NCBI GenBank assembly: GCA_029821875.1
Contig: JALGXW010000026.1
Location: 1 to 50,369, forward strand
Source: Candidatus Hebobacterum abditum
GTDB lineage: Bacteria > Armatimonadota > Hebobacteria > Hebobacterales > Hebobacteraceae
Direction of reading: 5' to 3'
DNA: 50,369 nucleotides
A program made the translations under genes and the position numbers. Position 1 is the first letter of the stretch; each line of letters opens with the position of its first letter. The notes beneath the pieces are model-generated. The model had not been told where the DNA came from. It worked only from the letters and a program-made list of their open reading frames with translations, and ran no database searches. Shown here piece by piece: positions 31,326-39,820 of the stretch.

Positions 31326-33821
31326 CTAGCCCCCCAACCCAGACGCCCTCGCAACGTACACCGCCATCTGGTCCCGGGTCACCACGATCTGGGGATGGTA
31401 GTGGCCGTCCTCGTACCCCTGCACCACCCCGTTCTCCACACAGTACTCGATGTGGGTGTAGGCCCAGAAGTCCTCGGGGACATCCAGGAAGTTGCGCGGG
31501 TCGGCCGGGACGTAGTCGGCGAGGCCGGCCTCGCCGCTCGGCGCCACCAGGGAGCGGGCAACGTACACCGCCATCTGATCTCGGGTCACCTCGTACTCGG
31601 GATGGTAGGTGCCGTCTTCGTAGCCGGTAACCACTCCGTTCTCGACGCAGTACTCGATATGGGTGTAGGCCCAGTGATCGCTCGGCACGTCGGGGAAGTC
31701 CTGGGGATCGGCCGGCACCCAGTCGGCGAGCACGGCCTCGCCGCTGGGCGCCTCCAAAGCGCGGGCGATGTAGACGGCCATCTGATCCCGGGTCACGGCC
31801 AGCTCGGGGTGGTAGAGGCCGTCCTCGTAGCCGGCAACGATCCCGGCGCCGACCGCGGCCGCAACCTCGTCCTTCGCCCAGTGCCAGTAGGGCACATCGG
31901 AGAAGGGCGCGGGCGTATAGGAGAACTGGAGGACGCGCCCGGCCTCTTTGTCCAGCACGCGGACGCTGCCGGCCGCGTCAATGACCACACCGCTGGTGCG
32001 TAAGATGAGCGATTCGGGAGCGTCGCGCTGGTCACCCGTGCCGCCCCAGCCGCCGACGCGGCCAACCGGCATTCCATCCGGCCGGTACTTCCAGAGCCCA
32101 CCCGCGCCGCCGAGGTAGACGCCCGATCCATGATCGACCCCGAACGCCTCCACCAACCTCATGGATGGCAGGTCTGTCTGCCACGAGCGGAGCAGTTCGA
32201 TACTGGGGCTGACCTGTCCGACCCATACGCGGCACCCCCACCCGGTGTCGAAGTGCTCCATCGCAGACTGCGCTATCCAGATGCTGCCGTCCGGCCCGAA
32301 GGAGGTTAAGATCGCGGATTCGTGCGTATATGGGTCTCCATAGGCCTGGGGGACTGTGAACTGATTGGCCAGAATCGTCTGCCCGTCCGGGGAGGTCTTG
32401 GTCACCGTGCACTGTGATTCAGGCCATCCCGGCGTGAACTCCACGGAGTAGGAGTTGCCGTCCGGCCCCGGGATGGCGGGCTCCACAGCGGGGTCAACCA
32501 TCTCCACCATCCCGGTGACGGGGTTGTACCTTGGCATCTCGGGCTGATCGACGAAGGCGACACCTGCCAACGCGCCCTCTGCGTCGTAGCGACTTACGAC
32601 CCACTTCGTGCCGCTGCCTTCGTCTGGTATCCCGACGCCGTTCTTAGCGAAGACCTCGCCAGTCGGCGTGCCGGCCATCCGAGTCGGCTCCGCCAGCGCG
32701 CCTCGCAGGAGCAGCTCGCCCGGCTCTCCCACCGATGCGATCGGGGCGCCTTCCTGGTCCCAAGTCTCGACCCGATAGCCAGGAACACTCGTCGAGAGAG
32801 ACTCGGGTACCAGGTTCTGGGAGAAGAGCAACAGCAGGTGTCCGTCCGGCGCGATTGCCAGGTCGGAGGGAAAGGGGTAGGACCGCCCGAAGGCCTGCTC
32901 AGAGAGCAATCCTCCATCTGGCCCGTAGCAGTAGAGCCACCGGCTGTCATCCCCGCGAAGCACGACCCAGGCGTTCCCCTCCGGGTCGGAGGCGAGCCGC
33001 GGGTCGTTCCACGCGTAGGGCAGCAGATCGGGCGGCAGCAGCACGCTCGTCGTCTCCGTGCCATCGGGGCTGTACCGGAAGAGCCACGCCTCCTCCGGAT
33101 GCCAGTAGTCCGACTTCCTCCATTTCCAGTCGAGCAGCCACACCCCGCCCGATGGCACAGTGGCGATCTCCCACGGCGACCACTGCTCATCGCCGGTCCC
33201 CGTGTGTGTGGCCCAGCTCGCCAACAGCGCGCCGTTCTCATCGAACCGTCGCACGCGGCCGGGTTCTGGCGCATCCCACGCCTCGCCCAGCGTGTCGAGC
33301 ACGTATACTGACCCGTCCGGCGTTGTGCAGATGCTCGTGAAGTAGTGCCCCTCCGGGCACAGCTCGGGCGCCTCGCCGCGCCCGCCCCAGCCCAGAAGGT
33401 AAACGCCGTTGTGGTCATAGCGGTGGACGGCCGCGTGGCGGCGATCCAACACGAAGAGGTCACCCCCGCTGCCAATCGCCAGGCCCGACACCTCGGAGTG
33501 GTTGTAGGGGCCCGGGTCCTCCACGTGCCCGGGAGGCCACGGCGCGCCCACTCCGTGCGCCGGGGATGAGAATGGAAGGAACTGCAGCCAGTCACCCGTG
33601 GCGCGATCATAGAGATCGATCTGTCGCGTCCCGAGGTACAGCTTGGAGGCATCGGAGGCGAAGGCGGGCGGCCTGCCCCACTCTCCGGCATGCATCGCCG
33701 GGTGGCCATAGGCATCCACGAAGGCAGGGATCTCCTCCGCCCACAGTGGCGCGAGGAGTCCACACAGACAGCAGAGGGGGACCAGCAGCAAGAAGGTGAA
33801 CACCGGTGCGCTGTTACGCAT
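31326..33821 (-). CDS. SLH-anchored NHL-like beta-propeller protein
   Basis: This 831-residue exported protein has a long signal segment (VFTFLLLVPLCCLCGLLAPL) and an irregular propeller region with NHL-like blades (VSGLAIGSGGDLFVLDRRHA, AVHRYDHNGVYLLGWGG; about 40-640). An SLH triplet ends the protein. Start 33821 is chosen because GGAG stands 7 nt upstream. The next SLH gene starts 88 bp downstream, in the same direction. The role is presumably surface binding; the ligand is unknown. Confidence 0.85.
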   Translation of the reverse strand: MRNSAPVFTFLLLVPLCCLCGLLAPLWAEEIPAFVDAYGHPAMHAGEWGRPPAFASDASKLYLGTRQIDLYDRATGDWLQFLPFSSPAHGVGAPWPPGHVEDPGPYNHSEVSGLAIGSGGDLFVLDRRHAAVHRYDHNGVYLLGWGGRGEAPELCPEGHYFTSICTTPDGSVYVLDTLGEAWDAPEPGRVRRFDENGALLASWATHTGTGDEQWSPWEIATVPSGGVWLLDWKWRKSDYWHPEEAWLFRYSPDGTETTSVLLPPDLLPYAWNDPRLASDPEGNAWVVLRGDDSRWLYCYGPDGGLLSEQAFGRSYPFPSDLAIAPDGHLLLLFSQNLVPESLSTSVPGYRVETWDQEGAPIASVGEPGELLLRGALAEPTRMAGTPTGEVFAKNGVGIPDEGSGTKWVVSRYDAEGALAGVAFVDQPEMPRYNPVTGMVEMVDPAVEPAIPGPDGNSYSVEFTPGWPESQCTVTKTSPDGQTILANQFTVPQAYGDPYTHESAILTSFGPDGSIWIAQSAMEHFDTGWGCRVWVGQVSPSIELLRSWQTDLPSMRLVEAFGVDHGSGVYLGGAGGLWKYRPDGMPVGRVGGWGGTGDQRDAPESLILRTSGVVIDAAGSVRVLDKEAGRVLQFSYTPAPFSDVPYWHWAKDEVAAAVGAGIVAGYEDGLYHPELAVTRDQMAVYIARALEAPSGEAVLADWVPADPQDFPDVPSDHWAYTHIEYCVENGVVTGYEDGTYHPEYEVTRDQMAVYVARSLVAPSGEAGLADYVPADPRNFLDVPEDFWAYTHIEYCVENGVVQGYEDGHYHPQIVVTRDQMAVYVARASGLGG

Positions 33822-33876
33822 GGCACGGCTCCAGTACCGTGGCATTCTCAGCGCGACGCTCAGAGTTGCTGACTAC

Positions 33877-33885
33877 ATTGTACCA
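33877..33885 (-). promoter_or_regulatory. Extended -10 element before the 33821 gene
   Basis: Minus strand TG-G-TACAAT, about 55 nt before the ATG; no clear -35. Confidence 0.4.
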
Positions 33886-33954
33886 TATTGTCAATCGGTT
33901 GGCTGCCCCGGACCTTCCATGAGAGACAGAAGGGCCGGCGGCCTCGTCTTGGCA

Positions 33955-33986
33955 CGAACAATGCGGCGCCCCGGCGCGTCTAATAG
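33955..33986 (+). promoter_or_regulatory. Possible ECF-sigma-type promoter element
   Basis: CGAAC (33955-33959), 17 bp, then CGTCTAATAG (33977-33986), ending 27 nt before the ATG at 34014. It is nearly the same as the element before the SLH gene at 31237. Confidence 0.5.
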
Positions 33987-34013
33987 GGTGACAACGTACT
34001 CACGGAGGGCGGC

Positions 34014-35048
34014 ATGAGACGCCTGCTCTGGTCGGCGTGGTTGGTGTCGCTCTGGTTCGTCGCCGGCGCGCTGGTGGCGGCGGAGGTGGCCGGGCTGGAG
34101 GCGATCCCGCGGCCGGGAATGCCCAGGGCTGGAGGCGGGCCGCCAGATCAGTACACCTACGTGTGGGCGCCGGGAGCGCTGGAGTCGGCGAGCATGTACA
34201 CCCCTTCCGAGGTCATGGTCTACCGGATCGTGCCGGTGACACCGACCAAGGAGATGGTGTGCGACCTCGCGACTCGCCTCGGCGTGAGCGTTTCCGAAGA
34301 GGAGTACGCGGCCCTGCCCGAGATCGCCAAAGAGGATGCTCTCGGGCCGAACATCTACGCGGCGAGCTTCGAGCAGAAGAACGTCCATGACCAGCGGCTG
34401 TTCGAGTGCAAGGACATCGAGCTGGGGGACACCGGCTGCTTCATCTATCGGCATCGCGGCGGAGAGCCGCGGCCCGGCAACGCGCTGTGGCAGAAAGACG
34501 CCCTGCCGGAGGGGGAGACGCGGGAGATCGCCGAGCGGTTCCTCGCCGAGTCGGGCCTGCTGCCGGAGGGATGCGAGTTCGTCGGCGTTCTGCCGGACGT
34601 GGCGCAGAACGCGAAGGGCTTCGTGGTGCACGGGGACCTCGGCGCGTCCTCCCGGGTGCTGTCCCGCCGGGCCGTCTATGAGCGCCGGCCCGCAGGCGTC
34701 CTGCTGGGGAGCTTCGGGGTGAGCGTGAACGGGGCGGGAGACGTCTACCAGGTGAGACAGGAAGTGCCTCGGGTGGAGCCGATTGCGCCCTATCCGATTC
34801 TGTCGCTGGAGGAGGCGCGCAGGACGCTTCGGCCGGGCAGGCAGCCGTCGCGCCTCTACGGGCCGGCGACGGCCGCCATTGACTCTGTGTCCCTGCGGTA
34901 CTCGGGCAGCTGGGGGGGTATCCTCCAGCCGCTCTACCAGTTCGCGGGCACGGCCACCGGCGAGTTCGGGAGGACGGAGACCTTCCGGACAGGCCTGCCG
35001 GCCGTGAGGCCGGAGTACTTCCTGCCGGATTCCGGGACGGCCAACTAG
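34014..35048 (+). CDS. Secreted protein of unknown function
   Basis: This 344-residue protein has an N-terminal signal peptide (LLWSAWLVSLWFVAGALVAA). Its mature part is of alpha/beta character, with PSEVMVYRIVPVTPTKEMVC near the start and SGSWGGILQPLYQFAGTATG at the end. The latter resembles the closing strands of PepSY/YycH-like extracellular modules, but I cannot assign a family. GGAGG lies 5 nt before the ATG. It is divergent from the SLH genes and carries the same upstream element as one of them, so it may be co-regulated with the cell envelope genes. Confidence 0.7.
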   Translation: MRRLLWSAWLVSLWFVAGALVAAEVAGLEAIPRPGMPRAGGGPPDQYTYVWAPGALESASMYTPSEVMVYRIVPVTPTKEMVCDLATRLGVSVSEEEYAALPEIAKEDALGPNIYAASFEQKNVHDQRLFECKDIELGDTGCFIYRHRGGEPRPGNALWQKDALPEGETREIAERFLAESGLLPEGCEFVGVLPDVAQNAKGFVVHGDLGASSRVLSRRAVYERRPAGVLLGSFGVSVNGAGDVYQVRQEVPRVEPIAPYPILSLEEARRTLRPGRQPSRLYGPATAAIDSVSLRYSGSWGGILQPLYQFAGTATGEFGRTETFRTGLPAVRPEYFLPDSGTAN

Positions 35049-35172
35049 GGGGCGCCGTAGCGGTCGGGGCTGAGCGCGGTGGGGCGGCGTGCTCACGCCA
35101 GTGGAACAGTGTTGGCGCCAGCGGGGCTCTTTGCTGTGGGGGCCAAACTCCTCAGAACTGCTATGAAGGCGT

Positions 35173-35201
35173 TTGACGGCACGCCTGGACCTTGGTATAG
35201 T
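35173..35201 (+). promoter_or_regulatory. Promoter of the second toxin-antitoxin operon
   Basis: TTGACG (35173-35178) and TATAGT (35196-35201) are 17 bp apart; each matches 5 of 6 consensus bases. The start codon is 25 nt downstream. Confidence 0.7.
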
Positions 35202-35226
35202 GAGTCTGGAGAGGGGAGGGACCGCC

Positions 35227-35841
35227 ATGAGCCAGCCCCGCGCCTGCTCGATTCCGCTCGCAGTATATCAGCGTCTACGCGTACTGTACCTGCTTGAGCG
35301 GTTCAGCCGTGGCTGCTACGGGAGCGTTCGGCTCCAGAAGGTTGCCTACTTCAGCGAGAAGCAATCCCGGGAGAAGCTTTTTACATTCCGCAAAGCGCCA
35401 TGGGGACCGTACAGCGAGGACCTGGCACAGATCGTCGAGCAGCTACTCTCGATGGGCCTCGTGGATGCAGTGCCTCGTGACAAGGGCCAGGGCAACAAGT
35501 ACACCCTCACGTCCGGTGCAGATCAGGGGTTCTCCTATCACAAGTGGCTGGCCGCAATCGACCCAGATGACAGCAGGGCGATTGAGGAGGCAGTAGAGCA
35601 GTACGGATACCTGAAGGGAGACGCTGTAATCGAGGCTGGCCACCGCGAGAAGGCATTCCGGACGAGTGAGTTCTACGACGTCCTGCTTGAGGCTAGCGCT
35701 GAGGACCTCGTGGAGGTTAGGATGGAACGGGAAGACTGCGACGAACTGGTACTCTCGCTTTCCCCCGGCTTCGTCAGCCGAATAGATAGGCTTGCAACGG
35801 CAGCCCAGGACTTCGACTTCCGCAAAATCCCCGTATCCTGA
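35227..35841 (+). CDS. Panacea-type antitoxin (second pair)
   Basis: This 204-residue protein carries the Panacea-like core RLQKVAYFSEKQSREKLFTF and then KAPWGPYSEDLAQIVEQLLS (about 36-85), followed by a helical C-terminal region ending DRLATAAQDFDFRKIPVS. It is only distantly similar to the antitoxin at 649-1281 and lacks that protein's Phd-like tail. GGGAGG precedes ATG 35227. Its TGA overlaps the toxin ATG (TGATG), so antitoxin and toxin are translationally coupled. The antitoxin role is inferred from domain and pairing. Confidence 0.72.
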   Translation: MSQPRACSIPLAVYQRLRVLYLLERFSRGCYGSVRLQKVAYFSEKQSREKLFTFRKAPWGPYSEDLAQIVEQLLSMGLVDAVPRDKGQGNKYTLTSGADQGFSYHKWLAAIDPDDSRAIEEAVEQYGYLKGDAVIEAGHREKAFRTSEFYDVLLEASAEDLVEVRMEREDCDELVLSLSPGFVSRIDRLATAAQDFDFRKIPVS

Positions 35842-36236
35842 TGCCGACTCGCCTGGTCGTGCATTGCAGCCTCGAGGAGCAGCTAGTCCCCGCGCTGCGG
35901 GGCGAGGCCGACCAGAAGTCCCTAAGAAAGGCCCTCGAGAGCATTGCCACTGACCCCCGCGCGGCAGGGCGAGTACTCCAAGGCCTGAAGGAACCTTCCC
36001 GTGTCGCACAGGTGCGCAGTGCTCGAGTCAAAGGCCGCACGGGCTACCGGCTCATATACTGGGTTCCTGACGTCGCAGACAGTATAGGATTCCAGCCAGT
36101 CGTCCCCCTTTTCCTGTCTGAAGAGACGCGCGGTAGTCTCGACTGGGCTAAGATTGATCCCAATGAGATCGGCCGCGAAGTCGAGGATGACTTTGTGGCA
36201 AAGAGGTACGACCGTTTCAGAGTATTCGAGTTGTAG
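35841..36236 (+). CDS. RelE-like toxin (second pair)
   Basis: This 131-residue protein has the RelE/ParE-like layout: an N-terminal helical pair (SLRKALESIATDPRAAGRVL) and the strand segment VAQVRSARVKGRTGYRLIYW (about 54-73). A variable insert comes before the C-terminal strand, where the DxxD-type end of RelE is replaced by LFLSEETRGSLDW. The Arg/Lys-rich central strand is where ribosome-dependent RNases carry catalytic residues. No cysteine insert is present, unlike the toxin at 256-636. It overlaps the antitoxin stop by one base. Confidence 0.7.
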   Translation: MPTRLVVHCSLEEQLVPALRGEADQKSLRKALESIATDPRAAGRVLQGLKEPSRVAQVRSARVKGRTGYRLIYWVPDVADSIGFQPVVPLFLSEETRGSLDWAKIDPNEIGREVEDDFVAKRYDRFRVFEL

Positions 36237-36271
36237 CCTTGTCTCGGGCTGCGGGCCCTAACCTGGTGGGC

Positions 36272-36466
36272 ATGATCTGCTACGCGCTGGATGCGCTGAT
36301 CTTCGTGTGGGTGAAGGACTGGATCGGCGTGGGCCTCCACGCCTTCTTCCTCTACGGCATGTGGGGCGGCTACCAGTTCATGCGTGAGTGGCCGCGGGCG
36401 CGGCAGCTGCTCTCCCAAACCGTGACGGGCACCCACACTCCGCCGCCCGCCGCACCGGCTCCCTGA
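36272..36466 (+). CDS. Small membrane protein, probably an N-terminally truncated fragment
   Basis: The open frame continues upstream to the toxin stop. It encodes two hydrophobic helices (MICYALDALIFVWVKDWIGV, then GLHAFFLYGMWGGYQF) and a hydrophilic tail. The sequence looks like the end of a larger membrane protein in which ALDALIF...DW...HAF.LY follows earlier segments. ATG 36272 has only a weak ribosome site. The frame opens exactly after the toxin stop, as expected if the toxin-antitoxin pair was inserted into the gene. It could also be a real 64-residue protein. Confidence 0.4.
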   Translation: MICYALDALIFVWVKDWIGVGLHAFFLYGMWGGYQFMREWPRARQLLSQTVTGTHTPPPAAPAP

Positions 36467-36537
36467 AGCAGGGTCGGCCTCGGCGGCAGAACTCGCGAGG
36501 CATTGAAGCAGGCGCGGCCAGCGTCAGGCCCGCTGCC

Positions 36538-37434
36538 TCACCAGCTTCCGCTCGCGCCCCCGCCGCTGCTAAAGCCGCCTCCGAATCCGCCACCTCCTCC
36601 TCCCCAGCCGGAGGACCAGCCCCCGCCTCCTGAGTCCAAGCTTGCCTCCCAGGCGGCCGTCCACAGGGAGCGCCACCACGGGGTTCGCTCGTCGGCCGTC
36701 CAGTGGTCCCGTATGGGGAAGATGACGCGCAAGACGATGAAGAAGACGATCAGGATCCCCCCGATGGTCGCGACAACCGCTAGGCCGTCCGAGCCGGTCC
36801 CGTCCGACGGCCCAGGTCGCGGCGGGGGTCGCGCCGGCCTGTGCGTCTGCAATGTGTCGAGCGGCTGCCCGTAGTGCGCGGACAGTATCTCGGCAATGCG
36901 TGCGGCGCCGGCGTAGGCGCCATCGCCGTAGCGCCCGGTCTTGAAGAAGGGCACCATCGTGTCATCGATGATCCGCTGGCAGACCCAATCGGGCAGCACC
37001 GAGGTGAGGCCATCTCCCACCTGGATGCGCAGGCGGCGATCCCGTATCGACAACAGCAGCATCACGCCGTTGTCGCGATCCCTCTTCCCCAGGCCCCACT
37101 CATTGAAGAGGAGCTTCGCGTAGGACTCGATCGGCTCTCCGTGCAGAGACCTGATGGTCACCACGGCCAGTTCCGCCGTCGTCTTGCTTTCGAGCTCGAC
37201 ACACAGCGCGAGCAGCCTGTCCCGGTTCGGCTGGTCGAAGGCTCCAGCCTGATCGTTCACCCAGCCGTCGGGCTCGGGCAGGGCCACTGACGCCTGCTGG
37301 TAGACCGGCGGCGGCCCCCTCCGCGAGGCGCCGATGGCGGGCCGCGAGAGGGAAGCTGCGGCCAGCAGCGCAAGCGCGGCGCCGAGGAGGCGACTCGCGC
37401 CGCGGCTCATGCGATGGGCAGGGACCGCGCTCAT
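36538..37434 (-). CDS. TPM-domain (YgcG-like) membrane protein
   Basis: This 298-residue protein has a signal peptide (about 10-35) and a TPM/TLP18.3-type domain (about 55-195; VNDQAGAFDQPNRDRLLALC, TTAELAVVTIRSLHGEPIES, RDNGVMLLLSIRDRRLRIQV). It continues with a transmembrane helix (VATIGGILIVFFIVLRVIF) and a Gly/Ser/Trp-rich cytoplasmic tail ending GGGASGSW. This matches the YgcG family, often encoded beside LemA; no LemA gene is in the window. Its ATG comes one base after the stop of the nucleotidyltransferase-like gene, so the two are coupled. Confidence 0.85.
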   Translation of the reverse strand: MSAVPAHRMSRGASRLLGAALALLAAASLSRPAIGASRRGPPPVYQQASVALPEPDGWVNDQAGAFDQPNRDRLLALCVELESKTTAELAVVTIRSLHGEPIESYAKLLFNEWGLGKRDRDNGVMLLLSIRDRRLRIQVGDGLTSVLPDWVCQRIIDDTMVPFFKTGRYGDGAYAGAARIAEILSAHYGQPLDTLQTHRPARPPPRPGPSDGTGSDGLAVVATIGGILIVFFIVLRVIFPIRDHWTADERTPWWRSLWTAAWEASLDSGGGGWSSGWGGGGGGFGGGFSSGGGASGSW

Positions 37435-37435
37435 G

Positions 37436-38188
37436 TCAGCCTCCCGTGGACCGGTCCACGCTCCACACCGCCGACTCGACCGCGGCCAGATAGCTCTCGA
37501 AGACGCGATGTGCCTCCGCCTTGGGGATCGCTCTCCCCCCCCGGTGGGCCGCCAGCAGAAGCTCCAACACCCCTCGGTCGAGGCCGAGCTCATCGGCCGC
37601 CTGGCCCACCAGCTCGGCGCGCTTCCCGGCGGGGCGCTTCCCCCTCAGGCGGAGCAAGGTGGCGAAGAGCGTGAGGAAGGAGCTGAAGGAGTTCAGCATC
37701 AGCCAGATGACCGCACGCGGATCCACCGCATCCCGCAGGTAGTTCTGGCGCAGGCGAGACAGCTTGCCCCGCAGCTCGTGCTCGACCTGTAGTCTGAGAT
37801 GCTCCGGGTCGGGCTGCATCTTCGCCAGCGGGTCCTCGCCATAGAGCACGATGTGGTGCTCCTGCATATCGGCCAGCTCGATGGCGAAGGTGTCGGCGGA
37901 GGCGATCAGCTCCTCTCGAGCCACGAACACCGGGGAGAGTCTGATTCTCCGCCGAGCGCGCTGGACGTCTCGCGCAACCGCCCGAAGCTGGTCCGGCTCC
38001 ACCTTCCGGAGCACCACCAGCAGGTTGGTGTCGGAGCGGCCGCGCAGGTGCTCGCCTCGGGCCGCCCCGCCGTAGAGAACCACCGACAGCAGCTCATCGC
38101 CGAGCCGCGCGGCCAGCGTGTTTGTCAACTCGGCCAGCGGCTCCGCCAGATGTTCCGGCACACCGGCCGCGGCCTCCCCTTGGGCCAT
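37436..38188 (-). CDS. Nucleotidyltransferase-fold protein
   Basis: This 250-residue protein has a minimal nucleotidyltransferase motif, VVLYGGAARGEHLRGRSDTN followed by LLVVL (37-60). The second acidic residue of the expected D-x-D is Asn (SDTN), which may weaken or abolish catalysis. The C-terminal half is helical (about 130-250), a HEPN-like or kanamycin-nucleotidyltransferase-like arrangement. The ATG at 38188 follows GAGGAGGT. It is coupled to the TPM gene by a 1-nt gap, but the functional link is unknown. Confidence 0.7.
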   Translation of the reverse strand: MAQGEAAAGVPEHLAEPLAELTNTLAARLGDELLSVVLYGGAARGEHLRGRSDTNLLVVLRKVEPDQLRAVARDVQRARRRIRLSPVFVAREELIASADTFAIELADMQEHHIVLYGEDPLAKMQPDPEHLRLQVEHELRGKLSRLRQNYLRDAVDPRAVIWLMLNSFSSFLTLFATLLRLRGKRPAGKRAELVGQAADELGLDRGVLELLLAAHRGGRAIPKAEAHRVFESYLAAVESAVWSVDRSTGG

Positions 38189-38348
38189 CGCAGACCACCT
38201 CCTCGCCACCGAGAGATCCGCCTCCTAAGAATGAGAAGGGTCTCTTGCTGTCCCATGCTAGCCGGGGCCGCGGCTCGGGTCAAGTCGGCTCGTTGTCTGT
38301 GGGATCCGTGATCGAAGGGGCGCGGCGCCGCGCGGCCGCTCCACATAG

Positions 38349-38374
38349 CGGAGCGCCCCTCGCGGGGCGCTCCG
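38349..38374 (-). terminator. Strong 3' hairpin after the pseudopilin-like gene
   Basis: An 11-bp perfect stem, CGGAGCGCCCC-GCGA-GGGGCGCTCCG (minus-strand sense), has a GCGA GNRA-type tetraloop. It lies 46 bp downstream of the stop at 38420. No T-run follows, so it may stabilise the mRNA end rather than terminate intrinsically. Confidence 0.5.
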
Positions 38375-38419
38375 TTCCCTTCAACCGGTCTCAGTTCAGG
38401 TGAGGCCTGGAGCCGCGGA

Positions 38420-39436
38420 CTACGGTGACTCCAGTGAGGTCTCCATGCAGAGGCCGATTCCCAACAGCTCCGGCTCCTGCTTCTGGGAGTCGGGGATGTG
38501 CCCCCGCCAGTCCTCGGCGCCGAAGAGGACCTTCTCGGCGTCCCACCAGGCGGCGTGCCCATCAGCGAAGCCGAGGTTGACGCCGCCGAGATGCCGAGAG
38601 CGAAGATTCTCCTTCCGGTACTGGACATCGATCGCCGCCTCGGCCTCGTAGACTCCGCAGTCGGCGATCCAGTCGCCGCAGCCCAACTCAGCGGCCGGGC
38701 CCCAGTCGCAGGCCGCGCACCGCAGCCGGCACCAGTCCGGATAGGCCACCATAGTGGTGTCCCAGAACTCCTCAAGGACGCCGACCTCGGCCACGATAAC
38801 GTACCTTACTGGGTCTGCCATCTCGACCATCTTCATATCGATGGCCTCGGAGTTTGTCCCGATGCCAAACATGAAGGCCTTGCCGTCGCCCAGTTCGTTG
38901 AGGTCGCGTTCAATCGCGCAGGTCATCTGAACCCAGGAGTCGGTGACCGAACCGCCCCATCCGGGCGGGAAGGTGGACCGGCAGGTCATGCCATAGCAGT
39001 CCATAACCGCCTCGTTGGCCATGAGGGCCGAGAACCAGTCGGGCCCCGGGGAGATGCCGATGTTGGGGCTACTCCGTTGGCTGGGGCAGCGCCACACGTC
39101 GCGGTTCTTCACGTACTCGTCGAGTATCACGGGCCACCGCAGGTAGGGGTTGGCCGTCCGGCCCCGGCAGCAGCAGTCCTTATCCCCGTGGGCGTTCATG
39201 AAGTCGATCACCTCCTGTCGGTGCTCGTCAGGAGGGAACACATCGTTGTTGTCGGCCAGGTACATCTGGATCGCCAGGGCTATGTTCTTCACATTCGACA
39301 GACAAACAGCCTTGCGCGCGGACTCGCGCGCCCGTGCGAAGACCGGGAAGACCATGGCTGCCAGGATCCCGATGATCGCAATGACAACCAGCAGCTCAAT
39401 CAACGTAAAGCCTCGTCTCCCTCTACAGCTGAACAT
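38420..39436 (-). CDS. Type II/IV pseudopilin-like protein (N-methylation motif, DUF1559-like)
   Basis: This 338-residue protein starts with a prepilin leader, MFSCRGRRG followed by [20 protein letters not shown] (cleavage after Gly-9). The continuing helix then reads [20 protein letters not shown] and [20 protein letters not shown]. The C-terminal part is Cys-rich ([17 protein letters not shown]) and contains [13 protein letters not shown], the typical terminal motif of DUF1559-like pseudopilins of Planctomycetes, Armatimonadota and relatives. The start follows GGAGGTGA. No secretion machinery lies nearby, as is usual for these dispersed genes. Confidence 0.88.
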   Translation of the reverse strand: MFSCRGRRGFTLIELLVVIAIIGILAAMVFPVFARARESARKAVCLSNVKNIALAIQMYLADNNDVFPPDEHRQEVIDFMNAHGDKDCCCRGRTANPYLRWPVILDEYVKNRDVWRCPSQRSSPNIGISPGPDWFSALMANEAVMDCYGMTCRSTFPPGWGGSVTDSWVQMTCAIERDLNELGDGKAFMFGIGTNSEAIDMKMVEMADPVRYVIVAEVGVLEEFWDTTMVAYPDWCRLRCAACDWGPAAELGCGDWIADCGVYEAEAAIDVQYRKENLRSRHLGGVNLGFADGHAAWWDAEKVLFGAEDWRGHIPDSQKQEPELLGIGLCMETSLESP

Positions 39437-39820
39437 ACTTCACCTCCATGATTGTTCGTGATCCAGCACGTCGAACAGTCACATCAGGCGGTTCCATCCC
39501 CAGCTGTGCATCGGGGCTGCCTTCGGCTACGTGTCTAGCTGCCAGGCAAACCCGATTGGGTCTGCTCCGACCTCATCACCTCCTTCCCTCGCATGCATGC
39601 GACACCGTGCGCCTCCCGCCGAGGCCGCGCCGCTGGGCGCTACCGCGGTTCTGCCCACCCTCGGCACGGCCCTGAGCGCCTTCGCTGTCGCGCTCTCCCT
39701 CTGTTCGCCGCAGACCCGTGATTCCCACCTTCGTGATGACGCCTGCCGCGCCCTCGCGACATAGGGCTTGTCATCTCACGCGTGCCCCTCAAGAGGCCCC
39801 AAGCCCGGCCTGCCGCCTTC
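39437..39820. other. Intergenic region with a full Shine-Dalgarno match
   Basis: On the minus strand AAGGAGGTGAT (39585-39575) is a complete anti-Shine-Dalgarno complement leading into a 13-residue frame, MRSEQTQSGLPGS (39576-39535). The spacing to its ATG is too short for efficient initiation. No other gene is evident in the leader of the pseudopilin-like gene. Confidence 0.3.

Noticed and set aside
38349-38374. Classical intrinsic terminator
   Set aside because: Strong stem but no T-run on either side; kept only as a 3' hairpin with moderate confidence.
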